Below, piece after piece: positions 48,103 through 57,388 of a stretch of 64,000 nt of DNA. Origin of the DNA: Planktothrix sp. FACHB-1365 (GTDB taxonomy: Bacteria; Cyanobacteriota; Cyanobacteriia; Cyanobacteriales; Microcoleaceae). The stretch covers positions 186,001 to 250,000 of the forward strand of contig NZ_JACJSC010000001.1 in the NCBI RefSeq assembly GCF_014697575.1. Direction: 5' to 3'. The notes under the pieces are model-generated. The model saw only the letters and a program-made list of their open reading frames with translations, did no database searches and was not told where the DNA came from. Positions within the stretch are counted from its first letter, which is position 1. Each line of letters opens with the position of its first letter. Made by a program: the position numbers and the translations under genes.

Positions 48103-48196
48103 TTCTTTGAGCCTCAAAAGTTACCCAATAAACCGGGTTTATAAGCATGATTTCTGGGTTAAAATCCAGGTTTTATGAACCAACCCGGTTTTTGAT

Positions 48197-48520
48197 CTAT
48201 TTACCTGAATTTAATCCGATTACACCGATGATAATCAATGCAATTGATATAAATTTAATCGGAGTAATTGACTCCCGAAAAAACGCGATTCCAATCATAG
48301 CAATTAAAGCAGTTCCTACACCAGACCAGACCGAGTAAGCAAGGCTAACTTCAATTTTTTTGAGGACTATTGTTAAGCAAGTAAAACTCAGTCCATAGAA
48401 AATAAATATTCCTATAGAAGGCCAGATTCGAGTAAAGCCTTGGGATAACTTCATACAGGTTGTCCCCATCACTTCAAACACAATTCCTAAAATTAGATAA
48501 ATCCCGCTCATGAATTCCAT
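48197..48520 (-). CDS. SMR-family multidrug exporter
   Basis: A 107-residue protein with four membrane helices. The substrate-coupling Glu is in ILGIVFEVMGTTCMKLSQGF, and the family pattern continues with SLAYSVWSGVGTALIAMIGI and FFRESITPIKFISIAL. SMR proteins work as dual-topology dimers driven by protons. MSGIYL at 48511 is an equally good start. The AAACCGGGTTT-type repeat lies downstream. Confidence 0.9.
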   Translation of the reverse strand: MEFMSGIYLILGIVFEVMGTTCMKLSQGFTRIWPSIGIFIFYGLSFTCLTIVLKKIEVSLAYSVWSGVGTALIAMIGIAFFRESITPIKFISIALIIIGVIGLNSGK

Positions 48521-48602
48521 CTTGATTAACCAGTACGTCTTTTTTGATACTCAAATTATTATACTTAAAATTAATATTAAGACTGGGGGAATTGAGGTTA
48601 AA

Positions 48603-51485
48603 TTAACTAGACCGAGGATTGGCTAAATTTCTGAATTTAGTAAATTGAGGATCAAATAACAGTTTAATGGTTCCTGTGGGGCCATTACGATGTTTAGCAA
48701 TAATAATTTCTGTAATTCCTCGGTCTGGCGTATCAGGATTATAATAGTCATCTCGATAAATCATCATGACTAAATCCGCATCTTGTTCGATGGAATTGTG
48801 AACAATAATATTATTGGCGACAAAATTATGCAGACCCGGAACTGTTAAGTCAAATACTTCTTCTTCTCCATCGGATATGATTGCCACAATTTCATCCCAA
48901 TACACATCACTGTTATCTGGTAAACATATCTGTTGTTTAGAACTTAATTCATCTAGTCTTTTCCAACCCTGAATTGTTAAAAATTTGTGATTAGCAGTTG
49001 CTTTAATTTGTCTTCCTAGTCGAGTTTTTAAGGTAAATACAGGTTTAATACCTGTAGAAAAAGCATGACTAACAATTGCTGTTTCTAGCTTCATTGTTTT
49101 TGCATTTAAAGCCCAAACTGAAAAACCAGATTGACCTACTAATTCTTTAATGGGTACTTGTAATCCGGTATCTGCTAATGTGATTAAGCTATCACCTGTT
49201 AAACAACCAGATTCCCTTAAATCCGATAACATCGGGCGTTTATTTGTTCGAGATTCAACGCTTCGACTTAACTGGGATAACGCAATAACAGGTACACTTA
49301 ATTCTCTCGCTAATCCTTTTAATGATCGAGTAATTCTTGATAATTCCTGTACTCGATTATCACTTCCTCCCTCCATTAATTGTAAATAATCAATTAAAAC
49401 TAACCCTAACGCGCCTCCATTTTCCGCTTGTAATCTTCGGGTTTTAGAACGCATTTCCGTAACAGTAATATTTGGGGTATCATCAATAAAAATCGGTAAT
49501 TCCGCTAAGGAACTAATTGCCATTGTTAACGGTTCCCATTCTGATTGACTAATGCGTCCTGAACGAATGCGGTTACTTTCAATTTTGGCTTCACTAGATA
49601 ACAGTCGTTGTACTAACTGTCCTTTAGACATTTCTAAACTAAAAATAGCAATCGGTAACTTATGACCCTTCGCAATATTATGTCCTAAACCGACGGCAAA
49701 ACTGGTATTATGAACACAGATATCATTGGCAACAAAATTATGAGTTTCAGGAATCGTTAAGTCATAAACTTGTTTTTCCCCGACGAATTCAATTGAAACA
49801 ATTTCATCCCAATAAATCTCGCTAGTTGCTAACTGTTGTAAGGGTAAATCCTCTAAAACAGTTGCTAAAGTCCAAAGTCTTTCCCGTGATAATTGTCGTT
49901 TACCAACATGAATATTACTATATCCTGAAATTCCTGCTCGTTGTGCTAAACTTTGCCAAGATTCATCGCCTTTAACTGTTGCAATTTCTTGCCAAATTTC
50001 TACAGGGATTAAATCTCGGTTCGTTTGATAGCGTTTATTTATTAACGCTTGTTGTATTTTTAATAGCGTTTCTTCTTGACTAAAAATCCCGATTTCTGAA
50101 ATGAAGGTTTTGATAGATAAAGCATCGGTAATATCCAGTTGCCAAGCCGTTCGTCTCGTTTCTTTATATTTAATAGAACGCTTTTTCAAAATTGAAATAA
50201 TACCAAACCGTAATAATAAATGTTGAACTTGTCGGGCTAATTCTTCACTAACACTCGCATAACCGAGTTGACATTGACCACTAGCTAAAAGAGTTGCCCA
50301 ACCATCTGTTGCAAACAAACGATTAAGAAATAAGGCGATTTGCGATCGCTCTAATCTAAAAATAATTTCAGGAATCGTTTTTTGATGAAGTTCTTGTGCT
50401 GATAGTCCAAATTGTTCTAACCATTGATAATTATTATGAGTTAAAACAATGTTTTTATTATTCAACCCTCCATTTCCTAATAAATAACCTAAAATTTTAA
50501 CTTGATATTCTGGTAAATTTTCAGTTCCAAAACAATTTAATTGACGAGGAATAGCAATTTTATCTCCAGGTTTAAGTTCTGCTAAAGGTCGCCATCCTTG
50601 AATCATTAAAAACGGATGAGTCAAGGTTGATTCTACAAAATGTCCTAATTTTGTTGTTACTCTAAAGACAGGTTTAATTCCATCATCAATAAAATCCGAA
50701 GGTTCAGTAATTTTAAATTTCCAATCAGATTTTAAAGTCAAAATTTGAGCTTTTTGACGCTTATAAATCTCTTGAATGGTGACAACACTGCCATCGAATA
50801 GAACAATTTTACTATCAAAACTTAAACATTTCCCCATTGATGGCCTACCCGCAATAATAATTAAATCCGACCGTTGGAAACCCCCTGTCATCGCATCTAA
50901 ATCATAAAATCCGCAAGGAATACCGGGTAACGAAATTCCCTCATTGCGGTCTTCAATTTCTTGGAAGGTATCAATTAAGGTTTCTCCAATAGAAACTAAA
51001 TCCTGTTGGGGTCGAACTTGAGAAATATTAAAGATTTGTTGTTCGGCTTTATCGAGAACCGTTTCTAAATCTTGGCTGGTATCATAAGCTAATTCAATAA
51101 TATTATGTCCGCCAGTAATCAGGCTGCGACGGATTTTTTTATCTAAGACTAATAAACCATATTGATCAATATTAACAGCCGAAACAGTCCGATCTACGAG
51201 TTGAGTTAATTTTAATTGTCCTCCCACTTGTTCGAGTAATTTTTGATCTGCTAACCAAGTGGTAACGGTCATTAAATCCGTGGGTTTTCCTTGAAAATGT
51301 AGGGTTAAAGTTGCCCGATAAATAATTTGATGGGATTTGAGGGCAAAGGATTCAGGTTGTAATAATTCTGCTACCCGACTAATGGCTTCTGGATCAAGGA
51401 GAATACCGCCTAAAATTGCTTCCTCTGCTTCTATGTTTTGAGGGGGAAGGCGATCGCTAATACTAGAAAATTGAGGTTCATTCAT
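48603..51485 (-). CDS. dnaB: Replicative DNA helicase DnaB with two inteins
   Basis: A 960-residue precursor. The exteins (1-219, 594-760, 898-960) join to a ~449-residue DnaB: N-terminal domain, Walker A IIAGRPSMGK-T split by intein 1, Walker B GLVLIDYLQLM, and LRESG-SIEQDADLVMMIYR split by intein 2. The protein is the hexameric replication-fork helicase, so splicing is essential. Intein boundaries are exact at the sequence level: Cys220...His592-Asn593/Thr594 and Cys761...His896-Asn897/Ser898. rplI lies about 2.8 kb away, past two unknown genes. Confidence 0.96.
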   Translation of the reverse strand: MNEPQFSSISDRLPPQNIEAEEAILGGILLDPEAISRVAELLQPESFALKSHQIIYRATLTLHFQGKPTDLMTVTTWLADQKLLEQVGGQLKLTQLVDRTVSAVNIDQYGLLVLDKKIRRSLITGGHNIIELAYDTSQDLETVLDKAEQQIFNISQVRPQQDLVSIGETLIDTFQEIEDRNEGISLPGIPCGFYDLDAMTGGFQRSDLIIIAGRPSMGKCLSFDSKIVLFDGSVVTIQEIYKRQKAQILTLKSDWKFKITEPSDFIDDGIKPVFRVTTKLGHFVESTLTHPFLMIQGWRPLAELKPGDKIAIPRQLNCFGTENLPEYQVKILGYLLGNGGLNNKNIVLTHNNYQWLEQFGLSAQELHQKTIPEIIFRLERSQIALFLNRLFATDGWATLLASGQCQLGYASVSEELARQVQHLLLRFGIISILKKRSIKYKETRRTAWQLDITDALSIKTFISEIGIFSQEETLLKIQQALINKRYQTNRDLIPVEIWQEIATVKGDESWQSLAQRAGISGYSNIHVGKRQLSRERLWTLATVLEDLPLQQLATSEIYWDEIVSIEFVGEKQVYDLTIPETHNFVANDICVHNTSFAVGLGHNIAKGHKLPIAIFSLEMSKGQLVQRLLSSEAKIESNRIRSGRISQSEWEPLTMAISSLAELPIFIDDTPNITVTEMRSKTRRLQAENGGALGLVLIDYLQLMEGGSDNRVQELSRITRSLKGLARELSVPVIALSQLSRSVESRTNKRPMLSDLRESGCLTGDSLITLADTGLQVPIKELVGQSGFSVWALNAKTMKLETAIVSHAFSTGIKPVFTLKTRLGRQIKATANHKFLTIQGWKRLDELSSKQQICLPDNSDVYWDEIVAIISDGEEEVFDLTVPGLHNFVANNIIVHNSIEQDADLVMMIYRDDYYNPDTPDRGITEIIIAKHRNGPTGTIKLLFDPQFTKFRNLANPRSS
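48795..49205 (-). other. DnaB intein 2 (mini-intein, no endonuclease)
   Basis: Residues 761-897 (137 aa) begin CLTGDSLITLADTGLQVPI and end FDLTVPGLHNFVANNIIVHN, with the downstream extein Ser898. The block B histidine is in ATANHKFLTIQGW. Only the splicing domain remains. The insertion point SG/SIEQDAD is the one used by the well-known Synechocystis DnaB intein. Confidence 0.93.
49707..50828 (-). other. DnaB intein 1 with LAGLIDADG-type endonuclease domain
   Basis: Residues 220-593 (374 aa) begin CLSFDSKIVLFDGSVVTIQE, have block B STLTHPFLMIQGW, and end VYDLTIPETHNFVANDICVHN-type residues with Thr594 as the next extein residue. LAGLIDADG-like dodecapeptides are KILGYLLGNGGLN and LFLNRLFATDGWA; the first has Asn where the catalytic Asp is expected. 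It interrupts the P-loop of the helicase. Confidence 0.92.
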
Positions 51486-51851
51486 TATAATAATAAAAGG
51501 ATTTCAATAAAAAAATTTTCCCTTCTATTCTATCTTATCTGGTGCGTGCGCGTTGCTTACGCACCCTACGCACCCTACGCACTTATAACACAACAATAAT
51601 CACCTATCTTTGTAGGGGCTTGTGTCCCGCCTCGCCCTAACCTAATATTCAATTAGATTGAATTTTAACTGCGTAGGGTGTGTAAGCAAAGCGCACGCAC
51701 CCAATATCTAAAAGTTAAGTTAAAAATATTGATGGGTTTGAGATCGCACATTTCCCCTCTCACTTCAAACCTATGATCCTATTCTTGCTAACAAACGCCG
51801 TTTAAGGGCGAGGAAACCTCGCCCCTACATTTTAAGGATAATTGATTATTA
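51486..51851. repeat. Repeat cluster between dnaB and the next gene
   Basis: Holds the second copy of the 29-nt repeat (51541-51569), followed by two extra ACGCACCCT-type units, a diverged inverted copy (51674-51703), and a GGGCGAGG/CCTCGCCC hairpin (51806-51824). No gene. Confidence 0.85.
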
Positions 51852-52961
51852 TTAGCTTGTGGAAATAGAATTTAAAATCGTATCAATTTCTGTCTGAACT
51901 TTATCTAATTGTGAACGCAGTTGATCTAACGATTGTTTTTCCGATTGCCATTTTTCAGGAATTTCTTGTTCATATCTATTTTGTTTTTCTAATAAATCAT
52001 CATAAAAGGTTAAATAGAATCTGACAATGGATATAGCTAAATTGAAACACTTGTTTAACCTTGGTAATAGGCTACTTTCTATAAACAATAGAACTGTATT
52101 GGAAAAATCATCAAATTTTTCTTTTTTAACAACCAAAAAACAGTCTTTGCGAAAGGCTTCCCAAGAAGGTTTTATTATATCAATTAAAGGGTCAGAAACA
52201 GTGTTCTTTTTATTAAAAAAGAAATTTATTCTATAATGGTTATCATTTATTTTAGACAATAAATTATTCTTGTATTTACTTTCTAAAAAACTAACATGAG
52301 AGTCTAATTTATGAATTTTAAAAATAGAAAAATCTTCAGATAGTAATTCTATATTATGTTTAATTGCTAGAATGATTTGACGGTCTTGAGCCATTAACTC
52401 CCTTTCTAAACTTTTGATTAAACCATCTTTATCTGATAAGCCTAATTCGGGTTTAGGTTTTCCGGTATTCTTTTCAGTAAACCACTGCATTTTAAGTTTG
52501 GTAAAACGATGAGCCCATGCTTGTTTTATTTCTTGAACAACTTCTGTTTCGCATTTTTTCCTTAAATTACGAATCCGTACATCTACATTGCTAATTTGTG
52601 CGATCTGTTCCCAAATTTCATCCTTGGGGATAGATAAAATTCTCGCTTTACTATTCCAGACTTCCTCAGCATAATCTAAATCTTGATAACAATTTTTTAG
52701 TAATTGTTCTAGTTTTACAGCAGACTGTCTCATTTCATCCGTACAGAGTTGAATTGATTGACTTAAATCGGTTGCTGACTGTTTTAACTCTAAGGATTGA
52801 TTGCCATTAGAATGGATTAGTGTAATTGCTTCATTAAGAGCAAGAAAGGCTTTGAGAGATTCATTCATCACATTTAATTCCCGGCTCAATGTTTTTTTTC
52901 CCATCAGTAACCACTTTGAACAGGTATCACTGATATAATTAATTATACTAACTTCTGACAC
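51852..52961 (-). CDS. Unknown helical coiled-coil protein, divergent partner 1
   Basis: Up to 369 residues, nearly all helical, with coiled-coil stretches at both ends (KQSATDLSQSIQLCTDEMRQ; SLDQLRSQLDKVQTEIDTIL). A hydrophobic stretch near residues 325-345 (CFNLAISIVRFYLTFYDDLL) is the only candidate membrane part. The GTG at 52961 would leave 16 bp to the divergent gene, so true starts at 52904 or 52868 (MNESLKAFLALNE) are more plausible. No family recognised. Confidence 0.6.
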   Translation of the reverse strand: MSEVSIINYISDTCSKWLLMGKKTLSRELNVMNESLKAFLALNEAITLIHSNGNQSLELKQSATDLSQSIQLCTDEMRQSAVKLEQLLKNCYQDLDYAEEVWNSKARILSIPKDEIWEQIAQISNVDVRIRNLRKKCETEVVQEIKQAWAHRFTKLKMQWFTEKNTGKPKPELGLSDKDGLIKSLERELMAQDRQIILAIKHNIELLSEDFSIFKIHKLDSHVSFLESKYKNNLLSKINDNHYRINFFFNKKNTVSDPLIDIIKPSWEAFRKDCFLVVKKEKFDDFSNTVLLFIESSLLPRLNKCFNLAISIVRFYLTFYDDLLEKQNRYEQEIPEKWQSEKQSLDQLRSQLDKVQTEIDTILNSISTS

Positions 52962-52977
52962 CCAGGTTAACTTAGTT

Positions 52978-54219
52978 ATGGAATCTCAAGATTTAGAGCC
53001 TTTGTTAAAGTCCGTCGGTCTTGCCTTAGATGTAGCAATTCCTTTTGCATCTGCCGTTCCTTATCTCGGAACTGTATTAATTATCGCAAAAATTGGGGTC
53101 AGAGCCTATCAAGGGAAGGTAGAATCTGACAATCTTAATCGAGACTTAGACTATCTGAAAAAGGGCGTAGATAGCTTACAGGAAAAGGCAAGTATATTAG
53201 AATCAGCAACAGCAACCCTAGGAGTCGGTGTTGCTTTACAGGGAATACTTTCAGCACTAAATTTGCAGCAAAATCGTCAATCAAATTTAAAATTAGATCA
53301 AGTTTTGTTAGAGCTTCAAACAGGTTTTACAGATTTAAAATCAATTATTAATCATCAAGGAGATGAAATTTTAAAAGCGATCAATCAAGTGGGTCAAGAA
53401 ATTAAACAAGAAATACACCGCGTTGAGTTTGTTAAGGCTTATGGAATCTTTCAGTCAGTCCATAATAATCGACTCCCATCGGCTTTAATAACACAAAATC
53501 CTAAAGATAGAAATGATAAATTAAACTTGACTTGGAATGAGTTACAAAATTGTTTAGCTATTTATAACAACAAAGAATTAATTTCTTCTCCTTCGATTTC
53601 AGGGAGATTGAAGCGATTAGAATGTGCTTGGGCGATTGAGCAAACTTTAGCGTTAGTTGATATTTTAAAAAATGATTTTGATGCTTGTATTTTTCAGTTG
53701 AATCACCTAAAAGATAAAATCATCAAAGATTGCATGGAATTAACAGAGTCCTGTCAATCAGAGGAAGAAATTGATTTTATATTTCCTAGAATTAACTATA
53801 TTATCAATCATGATATAATTTTAATTAATTTCTGGAAAAACAATCTAAAAGTTATACAAAATTTATCGGTTGAGGATCAGGAAAAACTAGCTAGTTTTAA
53901 TGTAACGGATATTGTTAGTTTAAATCAATCCCAAGAATCTAACGCTTTACAAAAACGCTCCCCATTTGAACTGTATCAAGAATTAAAAGATAAATCACAT
54001 TTTGTTGCTTTGAAAGATCAACTTAAATTTATCCTTAAACCAGAATTACGCTCTGAGTATGAATCTTATATTACCCAAAAAGCGATCGCTCTGGATTTTA
54101 AAGGATTAGCCTTAACCAACTGGAAAGAAGTTCCTGATTTAACCGTTGCTAATCTCTATTATTTTTTCAAAGATAAAAAGTTTCTGGATCTCGAAAACCA
54201 TCTAAAGTTCGTGATTTAA
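52978..54219 (+). CDS. Unknown helical protein with hydrophobic N-terminus, divergent partner 2
   Basis: A 413-residue protein. The N-terminal ~95 residues have two hydrophobic helices (VAIPFASAVPYLGTVLIIAK; ATLGVGVALQGILSALNLQQ) around a coiled coil; the rest is soluble and helical. This resembles the layout of alpha-helical pore-forming proteins, but there is no family match I can assert. The C-terminus contains PDLTVANLYYFFKDKK, a unit repeated after the stop codon in another frame. It is divergent to the previous gene, and a regulatory region is shared. Confidence 0.6.
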   Translation: MESQDLEPLLKSVGLALDVAIPFASAVPYLGTVLIIAKIGVRAYQGKVESDNLNRDLDYLKKGVDSLQEKASILESATATLGVGVALQGILSALNLQQNRQSNLKLDQVLLELQTGFTDLKSIINHQGDEILKAINQVGQEIKQEIHRVEFVKAYGIFQSVHNNRLPSALITQNPKDRNDKLNLTWNELQNCLAIYNNKELISSPSISGRLKRLECAWAIEQTLALVDILKNDFDACIFQLNHLKDKIIKDCMELTESCQSEEEIDFIFPRINYIINHDIILINFWKNNLKVIQNLSVEDQEKLASFNVTDIVSLNQSQESNALQKRSPFELYQELKDKSHFVALKDQLKFILKPELRSEYESYITQKAIALDFKGLALTNWKEVPDLTVANLYYFFKDKKFLDLENHLKFVI

Positions 54220-54240
54220 CGGTTGCTAATCTCTATTATT
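54136..54240 (+). repeat. Tandem duplication of the 3' coding end
   Basis: The 28-nt core at 54136-54163 recurs at 54213-54240 with one mismatch. The offset of 77 nt is not a multiple of three, so the second copy lies partly beyond the stop codon in another frame (VRDLTVANLYYSFKEQQ, stop at 54258-54260). Confidence 0.85.
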
Positions 54241-54263
54241 CATTTAAAGAACAACAATAAAAA

Positions 54264-54290
54264 TAAGCCCTGAACTCAAGTTCGGGCTTA
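54264..54290. terminator. Bidirectional terminator between convergent genes
   Basis: Arms TAAGCCCTGAAC (54264-54275) and GTTCGGGCTTA (54280-54290), one bulged T, with A/T-rich flanks. It separates the 52978 gene from rplI. Confidence 0.7.
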
Positions 54291-54334
54291 GGGGGAAACC
54301 TGTTAAAATCGGTTAAATTGAATCCAATAAAAAT

Positions 54335-54793
54335 TTACAGGGAAACCACTTCAACTTCCACATCTGCTGTTACTTCAGAATGTAACTTAATATGGGCTCT
54401 ATAGGTTCCTAATTTACTGATACTGGGGAGAGTAATTTCTCTACGATCAACTTCTTGACCAATGGTTTGTTGAATCAATTCTGCTAATTCTTTTTCTGTA
54501 ACAGTTCCAAAAATTGCGTTTTCTTCCCCAACTTGTTTGGCAATTTTGAACACACCCACCGCTTCTAGGGCTTGTTTCTGAGTTTCAGCTTGTTGTTTCA
54601 GTTCCAATTGGCGTTGACGTTCTTCTTCCCGACGCCGTTCTACCTGTCTGAGAATACCAGGGGTGGCCCGAACTGCAATACTCTGAGGGAGTAAATAGTT
54701 ACGAGCATAACCAGGGGCGACTTCTACGAGATCCCCATTTTTTCCGAGTTTACTGACATCCTTCGTCAGAACCACTTGAATACGCTTCGCCAT
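54335..54793 (-). CDS. rplI: 50S ribosomal protein L9
   Basis: A 152-residue protein with the L9 signature [20 protein letters not shown] near the N-terminus, a long central helix ([20 protein letters not shown]) and a C-terminal domain ([17 protein letters not shown]). It binds 23S rRNA. In many bacteria rplI is next to dnaB; here two unknown divergent genes separate them. Confidence 0.97.
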   Translation of the reverse strand: MAKRIQVVLTKDVSKLGKNGDLVEVAPGYARNYLLPQSIAVRATPGILRQVERRREEERQRQLELKQQAETQKQALEAVGVFKIAKQVGEENAIFGTVTEKELAELIQQTIGQEVDRREITLPSISKLGTYRAHIKLHSEVTADVEVEVVSL

Positions 54794-54926
54794 GATCAGT
54801 TCCTATATTTTTTTTAACCCAAACACTCTATATTAACGAAATTCGGGTGCGATCGCAAGTCCATCATCCGTTTCTGCATTAACCGATCACTTAACTCCAC
54901 TTAACGCACCCGACAAAATATATTCT

Positions 54927-55700
54927 TTAAAATTGATCCTTCATCCCCCGCAAACGAGTAAAAGTTTGAATCGGATCTTGGCTATTCGTCGCAGATTGTA
55001 AACTAGGAACATCCCACCGTAAAAAAGGGTTCGTGCGTTTTTCTAAACCGATATTTGAGGGAATGGTGGCTTGATTTTGACTGCGGGCGACCTTGACATT
55101 TTGGAAACGATGGTGTAAGTCTGGATTGTCAGCATCTACCGTTAAGGCAAATTTTAAATTATTGAGGGTGTATTCGTGGGCACACCAAACTCTAGTGGTT
55201 TCAGGTAGGTTGCGGAATTTATTTAGAGAAGTCACCATTTGTTGAGGAGTTCCTTCAAATAAACGACCACATCCCCCGGCAAATAGAGTATCCCCACAAA
55301 ATAAATTACCAGGGTCATCAGCATTTTGAGGCGGAAAATAATAGGCAATGTGGGCTTTTGTATGACCCGGAACAAATAAAATCTCCCCTACTTGATCTCC
55401 AAATTGAACCTGATCCCCTTGTTCTAAAAAGACCTTTTGGCCCGGAATTCTACCTCGATCTTCTACACCGCCATAAACTGTAAGATTGGGATAGTGTTGG
55501 ATCAGTTGAGTATTTCCGCCAACATGATCACTGTGATGGTGGGTGTTAAAAATTGCAACTAATTCGGCTCCTAATGTCTCCAAATGTTGTAAAACAGGAT
55601 AGGCTTCTGCGGGGTCAACAACGGCGGCAATATTCCGATGGGGATCATGCAGTAAAAATATATAATTATCAGAGAGGGCTGAAATTCGTTCAATTTGCAT
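54927..55700 (-). CDS. gloB: Hydroxyacylglutathione hydrolase (glyoxalase II)
   Basis: A ~257-residue metallo-beta-lactamase-fold enzyme with [10 protein letters not shown], then [33 protein letters not shown] and the C-terminal RTNPFLRWD of glyoxalase II. It hydrolyses S-lactoylglutathione to lactate and glutathione. ATG 55700 ([15 protein letters not shown]) is preferred to TTG 55709. It links functionally with glutathione made by GshB. Confidence 0.95.
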   Translation of the reverse strand: MQIERISALSDNYIFLLHDPHRNIAAVVDPAEAYPVLQHLETLGAELVAIFNTHHHSDHVGGNTQLIQHYPNLTVYGGVEDRGRIPGQKVFLEQGDQVQFGDQVGEILFVPGHTKAHIAYYFPPQNADDPGNLFCGDTLFAGGCGRLFEGTPQQMVTSLNKFRNLPETTRVWCAHEYTLNNLKFALTVDADNPDLHHRFQNVKVARSQNQATIPSNIGLEKRTNPFLRWDVPSLQSATNSQDPIQTFTRLRGMKDQF

Positions 55701-55831
55701 AAAAACCAATCTCCTGGGATGATTTGATCAGGGTTTAGAAGAGTTAATTTTCTGTGGGGTGTGCGTCAGTAGTTTAGCAAATCTCCTCGCAAAATGAGTT
55801 AAGGCTTAAATTAAGAGAGGTAACAATTGAG

Positions 55832-56041
55832 ATGCTCTGGACAATTCAAACTCGCTCTAAAATCTCAATTACTCAAATGACGGATCGGATTATCAATTCT
55901 GGTCAACTTAGTCATTCTGACTATTTGAGGTTAACCTCTGCTATTTTATCCGATAAAGATATTACTGAGCCTGAACGCAACCAAATTAATCGAGTTTTTG
56001 ATTATGTGCAAACGGGTCGGCTCAAATTTAATGATATGTGA
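55832..56041 (+). CDS. Small conserved cyanobacterial protein
   Basis: A 69-residue protein, helical, with RIINSGQLSHSDYLRLTSAI and ITEPERNQINRVFDYVQTGR. The pattern recalls a conserved cyanobacterial hypothetical family. AGAGAGG lies upstream. No known function. Confidence 0.7.
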   Translation: MLWTIQTRSKISITQMTDRIINSGQLSHSDYLRLTSAILSDKDITEPERNQINRVFDYVQTGRLKFNDM

Positions 56042-56182
56042 TTTTTAGTTAAGGGAAAAACAGGGTGCGGGGGACAGTTTGTCAGGAGAATTATGGGATG
56101 AGCTTAATGATCATTTAGTTTTCTTCTTAAAGCGAATTAATTATCGATTCGATTAAATCAGACATTAATGAGGTAAGACCCG

Positions 56183-57388
56183 ATGAATTTGCCTGAAATG
56201 AATACCCTTCTTCCTGTTCCAACAGAGCCGTTACAAATTCCGACACAAGCCACTATTCCGACGGAATTAGGTGAATTTGCGATTCGATTATCCTTGGTGA
56301 TTCCTACTTATAAAGAAAGCGAAAATGTTCGGGCTATTGTTCAACAATTAACTCAGTTATTAGAATCAACAATTCCGAATCAATATGAGTTAATTATTGT
56401 TGATGATGATAGCCCAGATTTAACGTGGAAAGTGGCAGCAGAGTTAATGCCAGAATTTCCTCAACTGCGGGTCATGCGACGTCAAGAAGAACGGGGATTA
56501 TCAACAGCCGTTATCCGAGGTTGGCAAGTGGCGAGAGGGGAAATTTTAGGGGTAATTGATGCGGATTTACAACATCCTCCCGAAAGTTTATTACAACTTT
56601 TAGGAGAAATAGAAAAGGGTGCAGATTTAGCCGTTGCCAGCCGCCATGTTGAAGGGGGAGGCGTTAGTGATTGGAGTATTGTTCGGCGATTTTTATCGAG
56701 AGGAGCACAGGTTTTAGGATTAATTATATTACCCGGTGTCATTGGTCGAGTTTCTGATCCGATGAGTGGATATTTTATGGTCAGACGGGATGCAATTGCC
56801 GGGAAAACCCTTGATCCTATTGGTTATAAAATCCTGATTGAAGTGTTAGGTCGAGGTCAAATTCGTTGGGTAGGAGAGGTCGGTTATGTTTTCCAAGAAC
56901 GCTTAGAAGGGGAAAGCAAAGTGACTTGGAAACAATATATTGAATATTTACAACATTTAGTGAAATTACGGTTTGCCCGATGGCCTGTAATGCGGTTTTT
57001 GCGATTTGGAATTGTGGGGTTTAGTGGGGTTTTTGTCGATATGGGAGTGTTTTATCTCCTTTATACTGTTCTCGGTTTAGCCTTAACCCGAAGTGCAATT
57101 TTATCCGCAGAAGTGGCAATTTTAAATAATTTCCTGTGGAATGATATTTGGACATTTGGAGATATTTCAAGCCATCAGAAAGGCATGGGAAAACGGGTTA
57201 AACGCTTTGTAAAGTTTAACTTAATTTGTTTATCGGGGTTAATTTTAAATGTCTTAATTGTTAATCTGCTGTTTAATGTTTTTGGGATGAATGCCTATGT
57301 TTCAAAAATTATTGCGATCGCACTGGTGACGTTTTGGAATTTCTGGCTGAATTTAAAATTGAGTTGGCGAGTAACGGAAGTTAAATGA
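56183..57388 (+). CDS. Polyprenol-phosphate glycosyltransferase with GtrA domain
   Basis: Residues ~35-265 are a GT2 domain of the DPM1 type: LSLVIPTYKESENV, the DDD motif ELIIVDDDSPDLTW, and VIDADLQHPPESL. Residues ~270-400 form a four-helix GtrA domain (FLRFGIVGFSGVFVDMGVFY). The fusion is typical of enzymes that load a sugar from NDP-sugar onto a lipid carrier and help flip it. The product would feed the GT-C enzyme encoded next. Confidence 0.93.
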   Translation: MNLPEMNTLLPVPTEPLQIPTQATIPTELGEFAIRLSLVIPTYKESENVRAIVQQLTQLLESTIPNQYELIIVDDDSPDLTWKVAAELMPEFPQLRVMRRQEERGLSTAVIRGWQVARGEILGVIDADLQHPPESLLQLLGEIEKGADLAVASRHVEGGGVSDWSIVRRFLSRGAQVLGLIILPGVIGRVSDPMSGYFMVRRDAIAGKTLDPIGYKILIEVLGRGQIRWVGEVGYVFQERLEGESKVTWKQYIEYLQHLVKLRFARWPVMRFLRFGIVGFSGVFVDMGVFYLLYTVLGLALTRSAILSAEVAILNNFLWNDIWTFGDISSHQKGMGKRVKRFVKFNLICLSGLILNVLIVNLLFNVFGMNAYVSKIIAIALVTFWNFWLNLKLSWRVTEVK

